Of a DNA stretch of 64,000 bases, positions 32,771 through 43,567 are shown piece by piece. The position numbers were made by a program, and so were the translations under genes. This DNA comes from Auriscalpium vulgare (Eukaryota > Basidiomycota > Agaricomycetes > Russulales > Auriscalpiaceae). Where the stretch lies: assembly GCA_019915015.1 (NCBI GenBank), contig JAHBBC010000022.1:558001-622000 (forward strand), given 5' to 3'. The stretch's first letter is position 1, and every line of letters starts with the position of its first letter. Below the pieces are notes generated by a model. That model was not told where the DNA came from, made no database searches, and worked only from the letters and a program-made list of their open reading frames with translations.

Positions 32771-34489
32771 TCATAGCGCCGCAAATCCACGCTCCTCGTC
32801 CGCCCTCGAGCTCGGACTACGATACACGTCACGGTCGTCTTGCCGGGCCCCAGCTACGGACGCGGGCGCAAACTCCAGGATCTCGGTGCCACCCGTGGAC
32901 GGCAGCGATGGAGCGTTCTCTGCGAGCATGAGCTCGCGCACATGCAGCACGACCCGGGAGCCCAGGATAGACGGCAGCGCGTACGTCCACCTGCAAAGCC
33001 CACACGGTAAGAGGGCAATTGACTATCGGGGCAGGAACGCACGGCATCATGGCAACGAAGAAGGAGTCGTACCGCGCCGCGGTCGCAATCGTTAGGGCGA
33101 CCAGAACGAAATAGATCCTGTAGCGCAACGTAGGCGTCAACAACACTCCAGCGCAGCCACCAGGCGCATAGCACGAACGCAAAGAAATATACGAAACTGA
33201 ATGTGCATTAGCATTCCATCTCTTGCGATAGAGGAGGAGGAGAAAGAGAGGCGCGTACCTGTCCCGCGCCATCAGCGTGACCAGGGGCGGAACCTCATCC
33301 AGATCAAGCGATTCCCCAGCGACATCGCACACCCTGTCTTTCCGCAGTCGTATCCACCGCGCCGCCGCTGCGCCCCACGCCTTCCATGCAACGAGCGCGC
33401 AGAGCACGGGCTCAAAGACCAGAGCCGGGATCCAGAACATCGTGATGCCAATGCCGCCCGAGTAGTAGCAGCCTGTTGGCGTCGATACCCAATTCCAATG
33501 AAGATCTGAAAAACGAAATTAGTTAGCTGGGTCTCATGTGTGCCGCGGGAGTTGGGCAGGACGCACGGCTGATGTGGATGACGGAGCTGAGTGTGAGGGC
33601 CAGCATGGTGACAAGCTCGGCAGTGCAGCCGATGAGGAGGAGGTAGCGGAGCCGTTTGCTGAGCTCGTATAGGGCGTAGACCTGGTGATGGATAATGTTC
33701 AGGGGGTGCAGGATGGAGATGCGCTGGATACTGTACCCGCATTTGAAGAATTACTGCGGAAAAACGAGGCTTGTCAGCTACAGGCGTCGTGCGCGCAGAA
33801 CAGAAATACGTACGCTGCACGCCAATGGTCACTAGCAGCGGCACGAGTTCGCTGGCGGTGAAATTAAAAATACACCTGAATAGTCCGGATAAGCGAACGC
33901 TGCCAGCTTTCGCATTGTGCGGGCGACGTACATCTGCGACGCATTAGACGGGCGAAGGATATAAACCGAAACTTACCTTGGTGAGCACAGTGCCGGAATT
34001 CAAAGCGACTGACGAGATGTCAGTGACCGCACATGCGCACAAGGCTAGCTAGACGTACTTGACGCGAAGAATATCCATGCGATAGGAGAGAATTTATTCT
34101 ACGCAGTCGCTGAGTTGAGATGGCGGCGAGCGAGCCATCGGTGGCGGACGCACGAAGACGTAGAGCCAGAAGCTCCATGTACACTTACGCTGTCGCCAGA
34201 CAAAGTTGACCTGAAAGTCGCACGACCGACATTGGCAGCCACTCGGGAGTCTGTGCGCAATTGCTCACCTCTGCGTCAAACGTAATCACTGCAAGCCAAA
34301 TCAACCATTAGCAAAGGATGACAGCGACTAATAGAATTGTGACGACGCACGGAAGTCGTATGCTAGCAGGGCCAGCGCCGCAATGCGAGATGCCTTCCCC
34401 ACATCAACTAGGTGGAATGCGCGATGATGATTCTGAGTGTACAGTAGATGAGGAAAAGACTTACAGGGTGAACCGGGGAGCGAAGACAT
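32771..34489 (-). CDS. DUF6533-family multipass membrane protein, multi-exon
   Basis: ATG at 34489; exon 1 (34489-34465) joins phase 1 to 34407-34351, encoding ASRIAALALLAYDF, then 34288-34269 (LITFDAE) and 34210 on (VNFVWR). Together these give the AYDFLITFDAEVNFVW signature of DUF6533. Further exons encode a hydrophobic stretch with QVYALYELSKRLRYLLL, a helix in FWIPALVFEPVLCALVAWKA, and the C-terminus ALPSILGSRVVLHVREL to DEERGFAAL, stop at 32771-32773. Not every junction between 34190 and 33880 closes in frame by eye, so an indel or unusual splice remains possible there. DUF6533 proteins are seven-helix-like basidiomycete proteins of unknown function, usually plasma membrane-predicted. 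A stub of a second copy lies at 11512-11586. Confidence 0.75.
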
Positions 34490-36929
34490 GTGAGGGCCAT
34501 GTCCTTGTCTTTGGAGCCTATGTATGTGCCATCGATCAATACGCAGCTCCCCAGAACAGTCTCGATACTCCACAGACGGACGGCCTGGGAATTCACCTAG
34601 GGCTCAGGAGAGGTAACTCGGCCAATGTTTGATGGAGAGGACCATGACCTGAAACACGTCACTGTTTTCTTCGCACGACGTGAATTCCCTGATATCGGTG
34701 GAGGCGATGAGCAATTGATGAGGGCCGGGCCGGGGCCGGGAGAGCGTGGAAGGTGGGTGGAGGACACGTTCGCAGCCCACCGTGCTCGGACACGACTAGA
34801 TGGGAAACGGCGCATTTTATTGCAAGTGAAGAAAACACGACACAGAAGGGTCGAGAGGGAGTCGTATATGCGTTGGCATCAGGTCGCTACGACTACAGCA
34901 CGCACGATTGATTCATCATCAGAACTGGAGCCCATTGCAACCCCAGCACGTACCTGACTCGTTCGTCGCCCTCTTGCCAACCCACTCCGCCTGACCTTCT
35001 TGCCAACCAACTCCGCCTGACCCAGCCATTCCAATCATGGCCAGCAATGAAAATCAAGCCACGTACGATGCCCTTGATTTTACAGATGGCTCGAACCAGA
35101 GCGACGAAGGTATTTTGGGTGTGGCCAGCTATGAGGGCAAATCTGGCAGGTATGGACAGGCGAGAGGACACGGAGTGAGCGCAAACTAGCAAACAAGCTT
35201 ATCAGAGTGCTGGCTGCAGGCGCTCGGCCGGAAGCTGCCGACCTTGACACATTTGCCGCTTGCGTGTCGCCTCTGTCCTCCTCGTCCCGACTGCACCAAT
35301 GCCCGCCGGGATACCGTCTGCCGTACCAAGTTTACTGCACCTGCTCCCCAGAATAGGCCGTCCGAGACCACTCAACAAGTCGTCCGCGACCCACCGGCCA
35401 AATCGCGCTCCTACTTAGGCGCATACATCTACAGCTACGCGCTCGCAACAATGATGAGGTACGATCTACACCCGCGATTCTCCCTCTCGCTTTCTGCTGA
35501 CTTACCTCTGAGCAATCAAGACACTGGTCTTCCCTCACCAACGCAATGTTTCTTTCCCTGGACGACAACCGATCCAAGCGTCGCCACGTACCAAACACTG
35601 CTGCTGAATATGTCTGGCAGCCCCAGCCCTTGAACGGTCGAGGCCTATTGCCCGCTGCGCCGACACCGTGAAGTAAGATATGGGATGGAAGGTGTCGACC
35701 CATCCGTGCGTCTCTTTACTCCCTGGCTTTCGTCCATCTTCTGATCACTGTCCCGCGGCTTCACAATGCCACGCTATGGCACTTCTCCAACTCGATATTC
35801 ATGGAGTCCATGTACCTCTTGCCTGGCCTCCTCGCTATTCCAGAAGCTTTGCGCCGTCCGACCTTGTGTTACGGTCCCATTTGGCGCGCTCTCGAAGTGC
35901 GAGCGTCTGGATTGTCCAGCAAGTCAGGTGCGTGCTTGTCGATTGGATTGTCCACCCCCGCTAATTCCCCGGCCGTGTCCTGTCTGTTGAACGCGTCACA
36001 CGGTTTGTCCTAGCACCATAACTCTGCCAACGCCCCCGCCGCTCAACGCCGCATACCTCACTAACGATCACGACACGGACAGCGACACCGGCGCTACGCT
36101 CTGCTCTTCTGTGCGTTCTCCTTTGACTCCCCTCCTACGCGCTCGCCGATATCGTTCGCGGAGTATATGCGCCTCGCCATCGCCCAAGTCATGATGAACG
36201 CTGCCTCTTCCTGCCTCAAAACTGTCAAGTCGTTATGCGCTAGCAAACGGTATCGTAACACTTGCTAGTACCGGTCCACCGCCTGCAATCCTTTCACCGC
36301 GTTCCCGCCGGCTTCGATATCAACATGGTCTCCTATATCGAGCATCGCGCGTGGTTAGATGGATAATGAAAATAAGAAATGGCAGGTGAATCTGTCGGGT
36401 AAGCGTTGCTTTCAATGATAGCCTACCAGCTCGATGCAGACCAACCTTTTTCTACGCCTCAACTTAGGAGTCCATTGGAGGCAGTAAACGGTGTTCCTCG
36501 TGACGTCGAGCTTGGCGGTCGTCGGCTCCCTACATACGCAACAAACGGGTGGCCCTCTCCTCTTGGCTCGGAGGCGATCGCTGATGTAGCGACCGCTCGC
36601 GGCCAGCTAAACCGCCGACGTCGTGCATCATCACACGCGCGCGCGACGTCACCGCGGATTCAGGCTGGATGATCGGGCCCGGCGCGGTACGTCTTCAGCC
36701 GACTTCGACCCTTTGCCATCGACTGATTTCTCTTCAGCGTCGTAGATATCTTGTTCTACTAGTACGCTAGATCAAATTATGCCGTGCTGAGCTGCATACT
36801 GTAAACTGTGTTCGTCGCATGCGTCCGGTAGACGAGCTGTGGCGTCCGTGGCCGGCGTTTGAGGCACGCCGATGGCCATCAGTCTCGTTCCACATCGTCC
36901 TTGTCTCGGTCCTCTTTTGAATTTGCAAG
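34490..36929. other. Spacer inside right duplication arm; possible unrecognised gene
   Basis: A plus-strand frame at 35244 (LACRLCPPRPDCTN, SETTQQVVRDPP) has a weakly similar minus-strand counterpart in the left arm, and GT-AG-like breaks occur (35460-35514, 35931-36019). No domain was recognised. A 25-bp direct duplication (TTGCCAAC-CACTCCGCCTGACC type) lies at about 34972-35022. Confidence 0.35.
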
Positions 36930-36936
36930 ATATAAA
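36930..36936 (+). promoter_or_regulatory. TATA box of the 37015 gene
   Basis: TATAAAA lies 85 bp before the ATG within a block (ATTTGCAAGATATAAAACCC) that is conserved in inverted form upstream of the paralogue at 9669. Confidence 0.6.
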
Positions 36937-37014
36937 ACCCCCCTTCTGACCGCCTGCGTCCCCCCAAGTTGCTCTTTACGATCATCTTACACTGCATAAC
37001 CTGCAATATCCTAA

Positions 37015-37770
37015 ATGTCTTCTCCTCCTTCGATTGTTTCTCGTATGGTGGCCATGTTGAAGGGCGAGCCGGATCCTATCGGTGCGCCATACCTCCGTCT
37101 CTCTCCTGTCGCATACCCCGCTCACTATCTACTGCGTCACCCAGGCGTTCACGCCGCATCAGGGTGCCCTCATCTTGCGGGCCCCGACTGCGCTTCCGTC
37201 CGCATCGGCGGGCCGATGCCGATGTACGCATTCGGCGACAAGGGCAAGCGGACGACGGCGGTGACTGACGCGGAGCCGGCACGGCTCCCGCAGGTGCGTA
37301 TGGACTTGGCGTTTAACGCTCATGACATCTTGCCTAGCTTTAGCATCACTCCTGCGACGGGGCGCAATACCGGGGTGCGCAGGCCCGTGGGGGACTACAA
37401 CGGGTGGCTGTACCCGCTGTCGGACCCTACGCTGCTCGCCCCGCCCGCGCAGGACGAGCACGGCGAGGTTGTACCCCGCGAGAGGTACATCATCGTCCAG
37501 GGGCGGTCGATGTACAACAAGTGGACGACCCTTCGACCGGCGGGAACGCAGACGCCCTCGACTAGGAAGCTGTTCAAAGCGTACCCGGAAGGCTACCCCA
37601 TCCCGCCGCGCAAGACCAAGCCCGCGCCCGCGCCCGCGCCCAAGGTCGAGAAGCCTGCGCCCAATGTCGAGAAGCCCGCACGTCGCGTGCGCTTCGCCGC
37701 TGTGGTCAAGGTCCGCGAGTTCTGGTCTCGCCCGGTGGATATGGAGAAGCGGCCGCGGTGGCGCTACTGA
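37015..37770 (+). CDS. Hypothetical basidiomycete protein, 251 aa, complete paralogue
   Basis: Single-exon frame from ATG 37015 to TGA 37770. Conserved with the minus-strand copy at 9669, including PVGDYNGWLYPLSDPTLLAP and MYNKWTTLRPAG. The C-terminal third is low complexity: Lys-Pro-Ala repeats (PAPAPKVEKPAPNVEKPA) leading to RRVRFA, KVREFW and a basic end RPRWRY. RVRF matches the RVxF docking pattern of protein phosphatase 1 and the equivalent position in the other copy is RVHF; this is a hint, not evidence of binding. No signal peptide or membrane helix. Function unknown. The left copy has a 6-residue insertion (after CASVR) relative to this one. Confidence 0.75.
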   Translation: MSSPPSIVSRMVAMLKGEPDPIGAPYLRLSPVAYPAHYLLRHPGVHAASGCPHLAGPDCASVRIGGPMPMYAFGDKGKRTTAVTDAEPARLPQVRMDLAFNAHDILPSFSITPATGRNTGVRRPVGDYNGWLYPLSDPTLLAPPAQDEHGEVVPRERYIIVQGRSMYNKWTTLRPAGTQTPSTRKLFKAYPEGYPIPPRKTKPAPAPAPKVEKPAPNVEKPARRVRFAAVVKVREFWSRPVDMEKRPRWRY

Positions 37771-38329
37771 GTACGTCCGCTCTCGTTCTGTCTGTGCGTC
37801 GACGGACTCTCATCGTCTTTTCAGGCGCGCCCCGTAGCCCGATATCTCATTCATAAACGGTAAACGCGGTCTATGGTGATTCGTTTTGGCAGTCGTGTGT
37901 TGGTATCATGCTTAGCAGTGGGGCGGGAGAGCCCCACCTCGGTACGTGGATTCAGTGCATCTAGCCCGCCATCAAGACGCATCAAGAGTCAAGCGACCGC
38001 CGTCAAGATCAAGAATAGAAGGGGCAAGTATGCGGTCGGGGTAGCGTAGCCTCCTGATGAGAGCCTTCGCAAGCTCGAAACCGCGCGGATAAGTATGGGG
38101 CTCTTTCATATACTAGGACTACTATTTCTTTGTCGATGTTAGGATGGCGCGGGCGCATGACTTGGTACTAGCAATATATTGTATTGTCTATTCTATGGAC
38201 CGCGCAATATACATTGTTAAATGAGAGGACTACGAACCACATCCAAGCGCGGAAAGGGAGTGCACTGAGACCGATGCACGCCCGCATGGATCATGCATTC
38301 GCTCATTCCTCAACAGAGAGAGAACTACG
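37771..38329. other. Intergenic spacer
   Basis: No gene or repeat recognised between the hypothetical gene and the converging F-box gene. Confidence 0.5.
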
Positions 38330-39216
38330 TCACGAAATCCAATCGACATATCGCGCACGCTGTACGAGTGCATTATTAGCTCAGAAACCGATAGAATTCT
38401 GACACAGCGCACCGGGTAAGACTCCGCATCCGCATACACGACCAGCTCCGCACCGCGCGTCTCCGCAGCCCGTCAAACGCCAGCAGAACACCCCGAGACG
38501 AGGCGCGCGTCACTGACACCTCGCACAGCGCTGGCAGCGCGCTCTCGTCTGCCAGGATACGTACGAGGTCCCCGACGAGTTGCACCAACCTGCGCGGTTC
38601 CGTTTTATCGGCGCCCTTCACATGGTAGCCAAAGTGCCGCAGCGAGCGCGGGAGCTCGAAGGGGGCGCGTGGCAGCGCGCCGAGCACGAGCGATTCGAGG
38701 CGCGCGAGGGATTCAAATTCACCCCTCGATGGCACCCCGCTGCAAGTCAGTCTGCGCAGGCTGTCCCCGATGCGGCAGATGTCGCCTGTGCTGCCCCCCG
38801 GCAAGCACAGCCCGAGGCCGCCCACGTCCAGCTCCTCGGCCGCGTGCTGCGCGGCACATGGGGGTGCGCGCGGGTCGGCGCTGCTGAAGTAGACACTGTC
38901 CGCGTACGTCACAAAGCGCAGCTGGGTGGGCAGCGGCACGTCGAGCACCATCGCGGCTGGGATATTCGTCTTGACCACAATGTGGCGCACGCTCGGCCAC
39001 ACCGCTACGATCTGGAACACGGCCGCCTGCATCATGGACTCGGCGGTGATCAGGACCGCCGGGCGCAGGCCCAGGGCGCGCAGCTTCTCCAGCGCGGGCG
39101 CGTACGGGATTTCGAGAGTGTCGAGGCGCGCGTACACCTGGGCGATGTGCGGGCAGCAGCGGAGGAGATCATAGTAATGATAAGTGTGCTTGTGCATAGA
39201 ATAGTGGTAGCTTTCG

Positions 39217-39779
39217 ATCGTTACGATTCCTATGAATCGTTGCTTATGTCATCTACATACAGCATTTTTTCGACCCATGCAACGACAGTCTGTGTCGCCT
39301 TTTTTGGGAATTTACTCCCACGCTATGTCTACTCACGCTTTACCCCTCCTCACTTTCGCTCCACAAAATATACACAAATGATTGCCTACATACATCATTT
39401 ATTAGACCATGCAACACATACAGAAGTTGCAGAACAGTGATGTTGGAAGAACTAAGCAGCACCAGATAACACAGGCAGAAATACGATGACATCACTCCGG
39501 GGTTTTGAATTACATTTAGAACCCGGAATGATGTCATCACCCTTGATCCCACAATGACCACCTCAGGCTGCAACTGCACAATTTCATGCCCTCTGGTGTC
39601 GCCCAATGGTGCACATTAATGCCCACCGTTGTTTGGTACCCCTAGGGCCACCCAGTTGTGTTTTAGTGTCCAATTATGTCTCAATGCTATTATTTAATGT
39701 ATATATTTGATTATGTAACCAGAAACCACTTTGAGCGGAATCGTACTGCCGCGCTACACGTCGGCCCACTCCCAGCAAG
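39217..39779 (-). mobile_element. CTTGCTGGG-family element, A type, 563 bp, inside F-box gene
   Basis: Head at 39779 (CTTGCTGGGAGTGGGCCGAC on the minus strand), hairpin at 39486-39537, tail at about 39340-39235 and 3' unit CGATTCATAGGAATCGTAAC at 39239-39220. Same orientation as the host gene. A clean, short full-length copy and the best reference for the family. Confidence 0.85.
39486..39537. repeat. ATGACATCA hairpin module
   Basis: ATGACATCACTCCGGGGTTT...AACCCGGAATGATGTCAT, inside the element at 39217. Confidence 0.85.
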
Positions 39780-40044
39780 TGATGGGGATGGAGTGTAGTA
39801 GGTACCAAGGTGCGGGCTGCTCGTGAAAGCGTGGAGGATGAATGAAATGGTGTCGCAAAGCCAATCGGGGCCACGGTAGGGGATGCGGCAGAATAGGAGG
39901 CGCTGGGCGAGGGGAACCCAGTCCTTGCATACGAGCGCGCACGCAGGGAGCATCCGGTAGTCGACCTCGTGGCTCTGTGAGCTGATGTAGACGAACTCGA
40001 TGATGCGGGCATGGACATCGAAGGGGAGAAGGTGCGGGAGTCAT

Positions 40045-41596
40045 GATATCGCGCTGGGCTGGCCGTCAGTATTGCATCAATTTCAGCCAAATGAGATGGT
40101 GCGAACCTCTACTCTGTTGGACGAGATGTCCATGCATCAAAGCTGGACGAGCTTGAGCACTGGCAAGAGGTGGACGACGGAGGCAAGGAATGCGATCACG
40201 ATAAGCATCATGGGAAACGACCACGCAAATAGAAGGCGTTTTGGCGCCTACATATGTACGTACGTTTGCGCCTGGATCTCATCGCATCGGCTGCGGGCGG
40301 GAATGTCTAGAGCGAGACGGGGCGCGAAATCGCTGTTGAGCCGCAGGTCAACGTCGTGTCGTTATTGACAATATTCATAGCACTGACCTAGACAGATAAC
40401 CCACTCGTGAGCTTCACGTTTGTACGGAAGAAGCTGTGAGCGCTCGCGGGACACTAGGCGTGCTTGAAGGCGAGTACACGCAAACCGAATCCACTCCGCG
40501 ACTTGCGACACCCCACAACGCTGCATCACAGCCCGCCCGCCCAGCCACTCGTCCTGCCCACCCTCGGACCCCGCAGCTCGAGCTCGATATGCACGGTGAT
40601 AACTGCGTGCGGAAGTTGACAGCAGACAAGGAAGGATAACCAGGGAGGGTACGAAGCTGGTTTCGGCGGGCTGCGCGCCAAGTTTGGTGCAGGCGGGCGG
40701 GGTATGAGCTCGAATGCAGCTGGGTAGGTGATGGAGAAAACACGAGGGTCAAGCAGGGGAGAGCGTGAGCAGAGAATCCAGGGGAGGACGACGACCAGTG
40801 CGAGCCCGTGGGAATCGCTACGCCTCGGTCCCAAACCTCGCCCGCGCGGCCACATCATCTCATCTATCGCGCCCCAGGGACCCGTCTGCCGCTCTCGCCT
40901 CTAACAGCACTGTGCGGCAGGTCCTGCTATTGTGACGAGAGGTCAACGCCTGCTTACTGGGTGGCGTTGGAGGAGTGTACGAGGACTGACGGTGCATCGG
41001 CGCTGCCCCGATGAGGGGGAGTGTTTCGTTTTACGGATGCTTTGAGCGGCCTGTAGTTGATTGGAATTCAACAGGGTAGATTCGTGAGTTGAAGGGAAAC
41101 AGGAGAAAGGTGCGCATTGAGCTGCGTGATATCGAGATTGTGCTGACAAGGCTTTCTTTGCGCGCAGCTCGGCCAGAGCAAACACAGGACGTCCTTTCAC
41201 CCGATATTGTCCTTCAACACACAGATCTCTCTGCCCCGGGACACAGGCCCAACTTTGCGGGCCTCGCCTCCGGCTTGTGGGTGCGCCCCTCGCTTGCACA
41301 GCAGAGACGTACGATGAGCATCGTCGCTAAACAAGTTGCAGTAGGCCCGACACGGAATGCTTTCGACGCAGAGCGTTTTGTAAGGTTGCCTCGAGCGATA
41401 TAATGTGGAAAAAGAATGGAGTAATACACCGAATATCGCAGAGCGAACGCAAGTACCAAAATATATGTAACTCTTGCCGACTACATTCCCGTCGTTGGAT
41501 GCGTCGTATGCACCTCTACCAGTTTCATTGAACTGTAAGTGGCGACTGCGTGCTGAGCAGTAACGACAAACGATCGAGAGGATGTTTAAATGGCAA
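40045..41596. other. No assignable gene
   Basis: A degraded counterpart of the minus-strand frame at 26768 lies at about 41000-40850 (in-frame stop). The flanking 41080-41190 also matches 26890-27000. Otherwise only short frames. Confidence 0.4.
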
Positions 41597-41600
41597 TATG

Positions 41601-42598
41601 TTCAGTTGCACAGATATATCTGGGCGGGATATATCCCGCGACGGATACATCTGTTGCGGGGCATCACCGCGAGTGGAAATACATGTAGTACAAACTGTGG
41701 CCATGTATTATACACACAGCCCACTCAGATATCCGTGCGGACGCACACATAGATATCGCTGTGTCCGCACAGATATCGCTGTCGATGTCAAAAATATTTC
41801 ACCAACGGGATTCAAACCAATAGACTGGTCGGCAACAGCGAAAATCATCAACCAGCCATGGATACCTCTTGACCAAGAGGACATACAGAGTGAATCACGC
41901 GACAGGGCTAACACTAGCACGGCTTTTCCAATGCATATAATACATCCTGGCGCGACAGTGAGTGAGGCCGAATCTGACAATGCAATGAATGAAAATAGTG
42001 AGTGGTGGCGATGATACATGGCGTAATCGGTGCGAGGCGGCTCGGGGCAGTACAATTCATTGCGGGCGGCGTGAGCATGGTCAAATTTGACGAAGTCGAG
42101 ACTCGGCTTAGTCAGAGCCAGCTATATGTCATATTTTGCAGGGGAAATTGGTGTTCATTAATGAACCCTCGCTAGAAATGATACAACATCCGAGTATAAG
42201 CAGCCATTAATACTGACAGGTGGGGGACATAGTGGAAAAGTAAGGGAAGATGCGAAATGTATAACCCAAGGTGCAGGGAGTGTAGAGGAGAATAAAACGG
42301 CTCTATCACAGCTTTGTGAGGAAAAGCCTAATAGTGTAGTGGTAACTAGTACTTGTCCTGAGTTCGGGTTCCTGTTAGTTCGAATCCCGGTGCGATCTGA
42401 ATTTTACATCAAAATTGTGGCGGCACCCCACACCGATATCCATGTGGTGTCGTACAACACGGATAACTTTGCAGCGTGCGCAATACCCGATATACGCGTG
42501 CCGCGTGCCAGCCTGCTGTTTGTGCGGGCGGTTATAAACCGCGACAGATTTATCTGTCGCGGGGTATATCCCGCCCGGATGTATCCCCCCAACTGAAG
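41601..42598. mobile_element. 1-kb non-autonomous element with ~65-bp terminal inverted repeats
   Basis: Left end from about 41601: TTCAGTTG, then GGGCGGGATATATCCCGCGA, then CGGATACATCTGTTGCGG. The reverse complement of the right end (to about 42598) reads TTCAGTTG, then GGGCGGGATATACCCCGCGA, then CAGATAAATCTGTCGCGG. Both ends have palindromic sub-terminal GATATC-rich motifs. There is no transposase frame. Tandem (GATATA)n follows at 42617-42636. It resembles a MITE-like DNA element; a target duplication could not be fixed by eye. Confidence 0.7.
42331..42402 (+). other. tRNA-like segment inside the TIR element
   Basis: ATAGTGTAGTGGTAACTAG resembles an A box and TTAGTTCGAATCCCGG is a near-consensus B box. 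T-arm and acceptor stems do not pair properly, so it is not called as a tRNA gene. A second B-box-like match, GGTTTGAATCCCG, lies on the minus strand at about 41824-41808. Confidence 0.5.
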
Positions 42599-43567
42599 TC
42601 CCTCTAAATGGTACTCGATATAGATATAGATATAGCGGCTCAACATGACTGGCTAGACAAACTTTGGTATTGGAACCTAATTACAAGCGACTCGTTCAGA
42701 ATCTATGGAGGGGCTACTGCAGAGCGGTGATGGGACCCGCAGCGCTACAGGCACCGAAACGGACCAATCACACCGCTACACCAAGACACACACACCCGAG
42801 ACGCCCCACAGGCGTCGCGGCACCGGCACGACCACGGGACAGCACAAAGCGAGCGAGCGTCTGGGGAGGAGACGGAGAGCCGAGGTAGGGAGTCGGAACG
42901 GTCGGGCGCGGAACTTGGTAGGACGCGTAGGAGCGCAGACGCGTGGGAAGAGCTGACGAAGCAGCGGTATATAGACGCGATTCGACTTGTTGTAGGGACA
43001 CTTTTGGACCTTGGGCCTACACCCGAGACTACACCTTTCATTCCTGCTTCACAGAGAGCATCGCACGACGCGACACAGCCAGACCAGGCCGACACGATGA
43101 CTTAAACCAGGAAACCGTAGCGACATCCGGGTCGCGCCACCTTTGCGATACTACGGGCTACGCTGCCCCGACTCAACCACAGACTGGAGTGATACAGTGT
43201 GGTAGGTTTTATGACTGACGTTTATATTCTAGGATAGCTACTCGGACGGTACAAGCGCAGGGACACAGGTCGGACGGTCGGACGGCAAGGGCGACTCCGC
43301 GACTAGGACGGGCCAGCGGTGACAGATGGGAGGGTCGCATCGAATAGTGTGGGGGGAGACGCAACGTGCGACGGTCGGGCGGGAGCAGAGAGAGAGAGAG
43401 AGAGGGAGAGACGCAGGACGAGGGCAGGACCCGCGGGGTCCTGGGTGGGTTGTTCGGGGCACGGTCGCGATCTTGGGTTTCTTCCTCCGACCCACTACCT
43501 CTTGGGCCAGCGGTTGGCTGCTCGCTCCCTCCATTTCTATCGACGTTCCCGGGGCCTCACCCAGGGT
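42599..43567. other. GC-rich non-coding stretch
   Basis: A TATATAG motif at about 42970 and TTGTTGTAGGGACAC at about 42987 resemble LTR-like promoter DNA. An (AG)n run lies at 43389-43406. No gene was recognised. Confidence 0.35.

Larger units (their letters stand above)
32700..37712. repeat. Right arm of the inverted segmental duplication
   Basis: Partner of 8958-11650 in reverse orientation. It keeps the full DUF6533 gene, the spacer, the TATA region and the hypothetical gene up to codons KPARRVRFA. Homologous non-coding landmarks include GATGGAAGGTGTCGAC near 35685 and CGCCTCGCCATCGCCCAAGT near 36175. Confidence 0.8.
38330..40044 (-). pseudogene. F-box-like gene (YVDWI subfamily) disrupted by repeat insertion and frameshift
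   Basis: 5' part at 40044-39783: ATG, then FDVHARIIEFVYISSQSHEV, CALVCKDWVPLAQRLLF, ending at SPHLGTYYTPSP. 3' part at 39214-38330: ESYHYSMHKHTYHYYDLLRC, LPRSLRHFGYHVK, ALPALCEVSVTRASSRG, intron 38412-38360, terminal exon RARYVDWIS. Compared with the intact gene at 16380, one extra base near 40020-40033 shifts the frame within 12 codons of the ATG. The repeat at 39217-39779 splits the gene where the paralogues encode the variable loop after LGTYV. Two independent lesions make it a pseudogene. Confidence 0.85.

Noticed and set aside
38580..39440. 286-codon plus-strand frame
   Set aside because: Antisense to the F-box pseudogene and running into repeat tail; shadow of the real coding strand.
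42331..42402. Functional tRNA gene
   Set aside because: A and B boxes are good, but acceptor and T stems do not pair, and the segment lies inside a repeat.
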